In this document: one piece after another, positions 61,552 to 64,000 of the stretch
How the letters are laid out: the number at the start of each line of letters is the position of its first letter
How positions within the stretch are numbered: the first letter of the stretch is position 1
Source of the DNA: Xestospongia muta
Taxonomy: Eukaryota; Porifera; Demospongiae; Haplosclerida; Petrosiidae
Assembly: GCA_963693285.1 (NCBI GenBank)
Contig: OY848920.1
Location: 2,617,135-2,681,134, forward strand
Length of the DNA: 64,000 nucleotides
Reading direction: 5' to 3'
Notes under the pieces: model-generated
What the model saw: the letters and a program-made list of their open reading frames with translations, nothing else
The model's database searches: none
Told to the model about the DNA's origin: nothing
Translations under genes and position numbers: made by a program

Positions 61552-61709
61552 TGTTAGAGTTAGGGGCAGATAGTAGTAATATAAAAGAGAGAGCCACTCT
61601 CCAGTCAACACGTTTTTTTGTTTTGTTTTTTTAACAAAAAGAGGGTATATATATTCTAATAATGCGTACACTAAATTACAACAAAATTGAATCCTGACAA
61701 GTTCCAACA
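61552..61709 (-). repeat. 5' LTR of the BEL/Pao element
   Basis: On the minus strand it starts TGTTGGAACTTG and ends CTCTAACA, 158 bp, with the TG...CA ends usual for LTRs and a TTTTATATTAC promoter-like stretch. The next bases inward (TTTCTGGTCCACCGAACCGG) are the candidate primer-binding site; I could not match it to a tRNA. Its outer edge touches receptor-gene sequence (GTAAATGATAGC). Confidence 0.7.
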
Positions 61710-62900
61710 GTAAATGATAGCTTCTTTTTACTTTATAATTCTCTTTAACAGGTACACTGAAAAAAGCATTCGTTCAGTTTAATGGAGGTCTTCGTTGCCA
61801 CAACTTCATCAATATGATGTAAACCCATTCTAATTTGCTACAAGGTCAATGCTTGTGTATCTTAATATGCATAAAGCCAACTAGTTGCACCTACACCCAC
61901 TTTGCTATAGTAGTTGAATCATGGCTTCAATTGAAGCTATAAGCAGATACTATTTCAACTGAAACTAATCTAGTTAGTTAAATTGAAATAGTATCTATCT
62001 CTCCCTCATAGTTTAAATTATCAGACATAAACTACAAAGAGTACTTTTCGGCTTCCATTTGACTTTATACATATTGAGTTAGACCAGTTTTGGCTTTGTG
62101 GTAACTTATTGTGGTAATTGGGCTTACATCATATTGATGAGATTATGGTAACAAAGACAACAGTTGAAATGACAAAATATTATTTTAAGTGTACCAGACT
62201 ATGTAAACAAGATGGAAACTAGGATAATAATATTTATTGTTTTACTAGTGAACAATTTAAAACTGTTTTATCAAAAGTATAGTACTAATATAATTTGTAA
62301 TATCATCTCTCACTTTATTATATAAACTGATCAATAGTTCTTCTCGAATAGCTTTGGAAATATTAAGTGAAAATAATGAAGATATAACAGTTGATCAAAC
62401 CATTTTCCTATTGTCTACTATTGTTAATAACCAGTTAAACCAGTCAGCAGAACCTGTTTAAATTAATTTCACAAGAGTATGTACAATATAATGTAGTTAA
62501 TTACAAATTGTGATATTATTATAGTATTTAAATGTTGTTATTAATAATGTACTGACAAACAAGTCTATTCCTAATAATGAGGTAAGTTTATAATTGATTA
62601 CTGGTAATTACATAAATAATTACAGGATAAGAAGCGATCTATCGGTAGTCAACTCTTCCTAACCATAGATCTATTTGCACTATATCTTTATAATACTACA
62701 GGACTACAGATGATGAGAGATACTGCTGGTAGATTTATATACATTAATTGCTTACTTTATGACTCTTATATGTAGCATTTATTGTCAAAGAGATTATAAC
62801 TATAACTGGTCCATTTCAAGCAATATCTATTAATAATAATTCTATTAAATTACCTCCTGATATATTTGATAATCTGCCGGTTAAAATAGCTTCATTTTAC
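61710..62900 (+). pseudogene. Receptor fragment P (intron 4 to part of exon 9)
   Basis: The BEL/Pao LTR abuts the exon 4 donor (GTAAATGATAGC). Then come intron 4, exon 5 (split by a MITE; GGAAACTGG has become GGAAACTAG, a stop), exon 6 (acceptor AG changed to TG, and TTTCAATT changed to TTTAAATT, a stop; degenerate donor), exon 7 (62524-62580), exon 8 (about 62625-62728) and exon 9 to 62900, where it breaks at TTCATTTTAC into spacer DNA. It is the remnant of a gene copy that once lay between F and G. Confidence 0.85.
61755..62191. mobile_element. Foldback MITE, family III, in exon 5 of fragment P
   Basis: 437 bp with ends CACTGAAAAAAGCATTCGTT and a right end whose complement starts CACTTAAAATAATATTTTGT. 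TA flanks both sides. Inverted arms of over 80 bases (for example CATCAATATGATGTAA against TTACATCATATTGATG) and a second inner pair (GATACTATTTCAA / TTGAAATAGTATC). No coding capacity. Only this copy is in the window. Confidence 0.75.
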
Positions 62901-63814
62901 CAATAACATATTTGAAGTATCAAGTTTAAGCAATACAACAAAACTATAGGAAGTTCTTAATTGAAACTTTTTAGACATGTCATTGCTGATCTCATTGTTG
63001 TACCATTCTTCTCAACTTGTGTATTGCATCATTTGGTTGGCTAAAAGTGAAATTCAACTAAGATAATATAACTTGTATGCTTTGTGTCGTGTTTACTTTT
63101 TATCACATCTATGTATAACAAGATGTTTGATTTAACATTGATTCCTCTGTGTTCATGAAGTGTACCAACTAACCTGAGCCTGATCATAAAGCTGCAAAAT
63201 TGTTTTGTTAACATATGTGACCTGATTTGTGAAAAGGGACCACTTCTATTAAAATATCTAAAAAACATGTAGATGCTGTGTACACAACCATATATTTTCA
63301 ATGGATGTTTACTATGTTATATCTCAGTTTCAAAGTAATGGTAACTTAAATGCAAAATTTAGTAAGCACTCTATTAAAAAATTACTTACGTACATGTAAA
63401 TGTTTTTAAAAGGTTTGATTGAAGTGGTCCCTTACTGCAAATTTGTCAACACTCATAAAATTACAGAACAATATTTATGTACTACTTAAGAAGATACATA
63501 TGCGTAAGTATTTAGATCAATCTGATGAATGTCAAAACTTTGATCTATATATGCAAACATCATCATTCTAATATCTAATCATAAATGATATAAATTTTTA
63601 GAAGATTCTGTAACCAATGTGGACAATGCTGATCTAATCTTTTCAATGTTAATATACTTATAAGGAAATATAATGTAATAATGACGTTCTACAAGGAAGT
63701 TATGAATATTAATCATTTTTTGTTGGCTTCATTCTCGTTGTCGTCAAGTTATGATAGTAGATATTACATAATCAGTTGACAATTCTCTACATTCTTGCCG
63801 TTATTGAGCTAGTC
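62901..63814. other. Spacer before gene G
   Basis: No gene. Collinear with the last 900 bases of spacers C-D and E-F: the CAATAACATATTTGAAG junction, a degenerate family I MITE (about 63215-63441) and the upstream block of G with TGACGTT and ACAAGGAAGTTATGAA (about 63682-63708). Confidence 0.7.
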
Positions 63815-63921
63815 ATGTTTACTGCTGTGTGGCTCTGTGTCATGTCTCTTATTTATCTCTCAACTAAAGCTGGAGATGTTAAAATGTGAGTTATATGCTA
63901 GTGTAGATATAGTACTGATAA

Positions 63922-64000
<79 letters not shown>
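63815..64000 (+). CDS. Adhesion GPCR with Reelin-like ectodomain, copy G (first exon only)
   Basis: Exon 1 (63815-63885) encodes the signal peptide MFTAVWLCVMSLIYLSTKA and the first residues of the mature protein, identical to D. The donor is GTGAGT rather than GTAAGT. Intron 1 then runs into a (CT)n tract that reaches the window edge. Exon 2 onward is outside the window, so whether it is intact cannot be said. Confidence 0.75.
63921..64000 (+). repeat. (CT)n microsatellite in intron 1 of copy G (runs off the window)
   Basis: About 80 bases of CT with one early interruption (CTCTTTCTCT), continuing to the last base. Confidence 0.95.

Larger units (their letters stand above)
50921..61709 (-). 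mobile_element. BEL/Pao LTR retrotransposon, 3'-truncated and interrupted
   Basis: Minus strand. 5' LTR at 61552-61709, then gag (DUF1759-like), zinc knuckles, a Pao-type aspartic protease region, reverse transcriptase and the start of the RNase H-like region, where it stops at about 50921. The integrase and the 3' LTR are absent, and I found no second LTR in the window. The protease region is split by the DNA transposon at 52771-59601. Several in-frame stops and frameshifts mark it as dead. The left end is set where similarity to receptor spacer begins and is uncertain by tens of bases. Confidence 0.85.

Overview
The window reads as AT-rich metazoan DNA: short GT-AG introns of about 45-160 nt, adhesion-type GPCRs, a BEL/Pao retrotransposon, a two-gene ISL2EU-like DNA transposon and many foldback MITEs. 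My best guess is a demosponge genome of the Amphimedon type. That guess rests on general familiarity with such receptor expansions, not on a search.

The dominant feature is a head-to-tail, plus-strand array of one adhesion GPCR gene. I call the copies A (1-4247, 5' end outside the window), B (11680-16280), C (17490-22143), D (29369-34008), E (35692-40385), F (44794-49314), a fragment P (61710-62900) and G (63815 to the window end, first exon only). Each complete copy splits into 20 exons with matching lengths and phases. The modelled protein of copy C is 1109 residues. It has a signal peptide, two jelly-roll modules that look like Reelin sub-repeats, a Ser/Thr stalk, a hormone-receptor-like cysteine module, a GAIN region with a GPS (His-Leu-Thr), seven membrane segments of the secretin/adhesion type and a short cytoplasmic tail. 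The array is a higher-order repeat of about 18 kb: a gene of type A/C/E, a long spacer (about 7.3 kb, shortened to 4.4 kb after E), a gene of type B/D/F, then a short spacer (1.2-1.7 kb).

Only copy C is complete and open in every exon, and it has lost a GPS cysteine. B, D, E and F each carry their own frameshift or stop. A is open apart from a frameshift in its last exon that changes the C-terminus.

From about 50921 to 62900 the array is broken by nested mobile elements. A 3'-truncated BEL/Pao element (minus strand, one LTR left) abuts fragment P. A CACTG-ended DNA transposon (52771-59601) sits inside its protease region. An ISL2EU-like element (54315-57818), with a THAP-DDE transposase gene and a SAP-SWIM-YqaJ nuclease gene, sits in an intron of a gene of that transposon. 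Fragment P also carries its own MITE.

The spacers hold palindromic MITEs, microsatellites, internal duplications, relic pieces of exon 9, a conserved upstream block before each gene, and a possible antisense relic of a membrane protein. I saw no RNA genes, CRISPR arrays or prokaryotic features.
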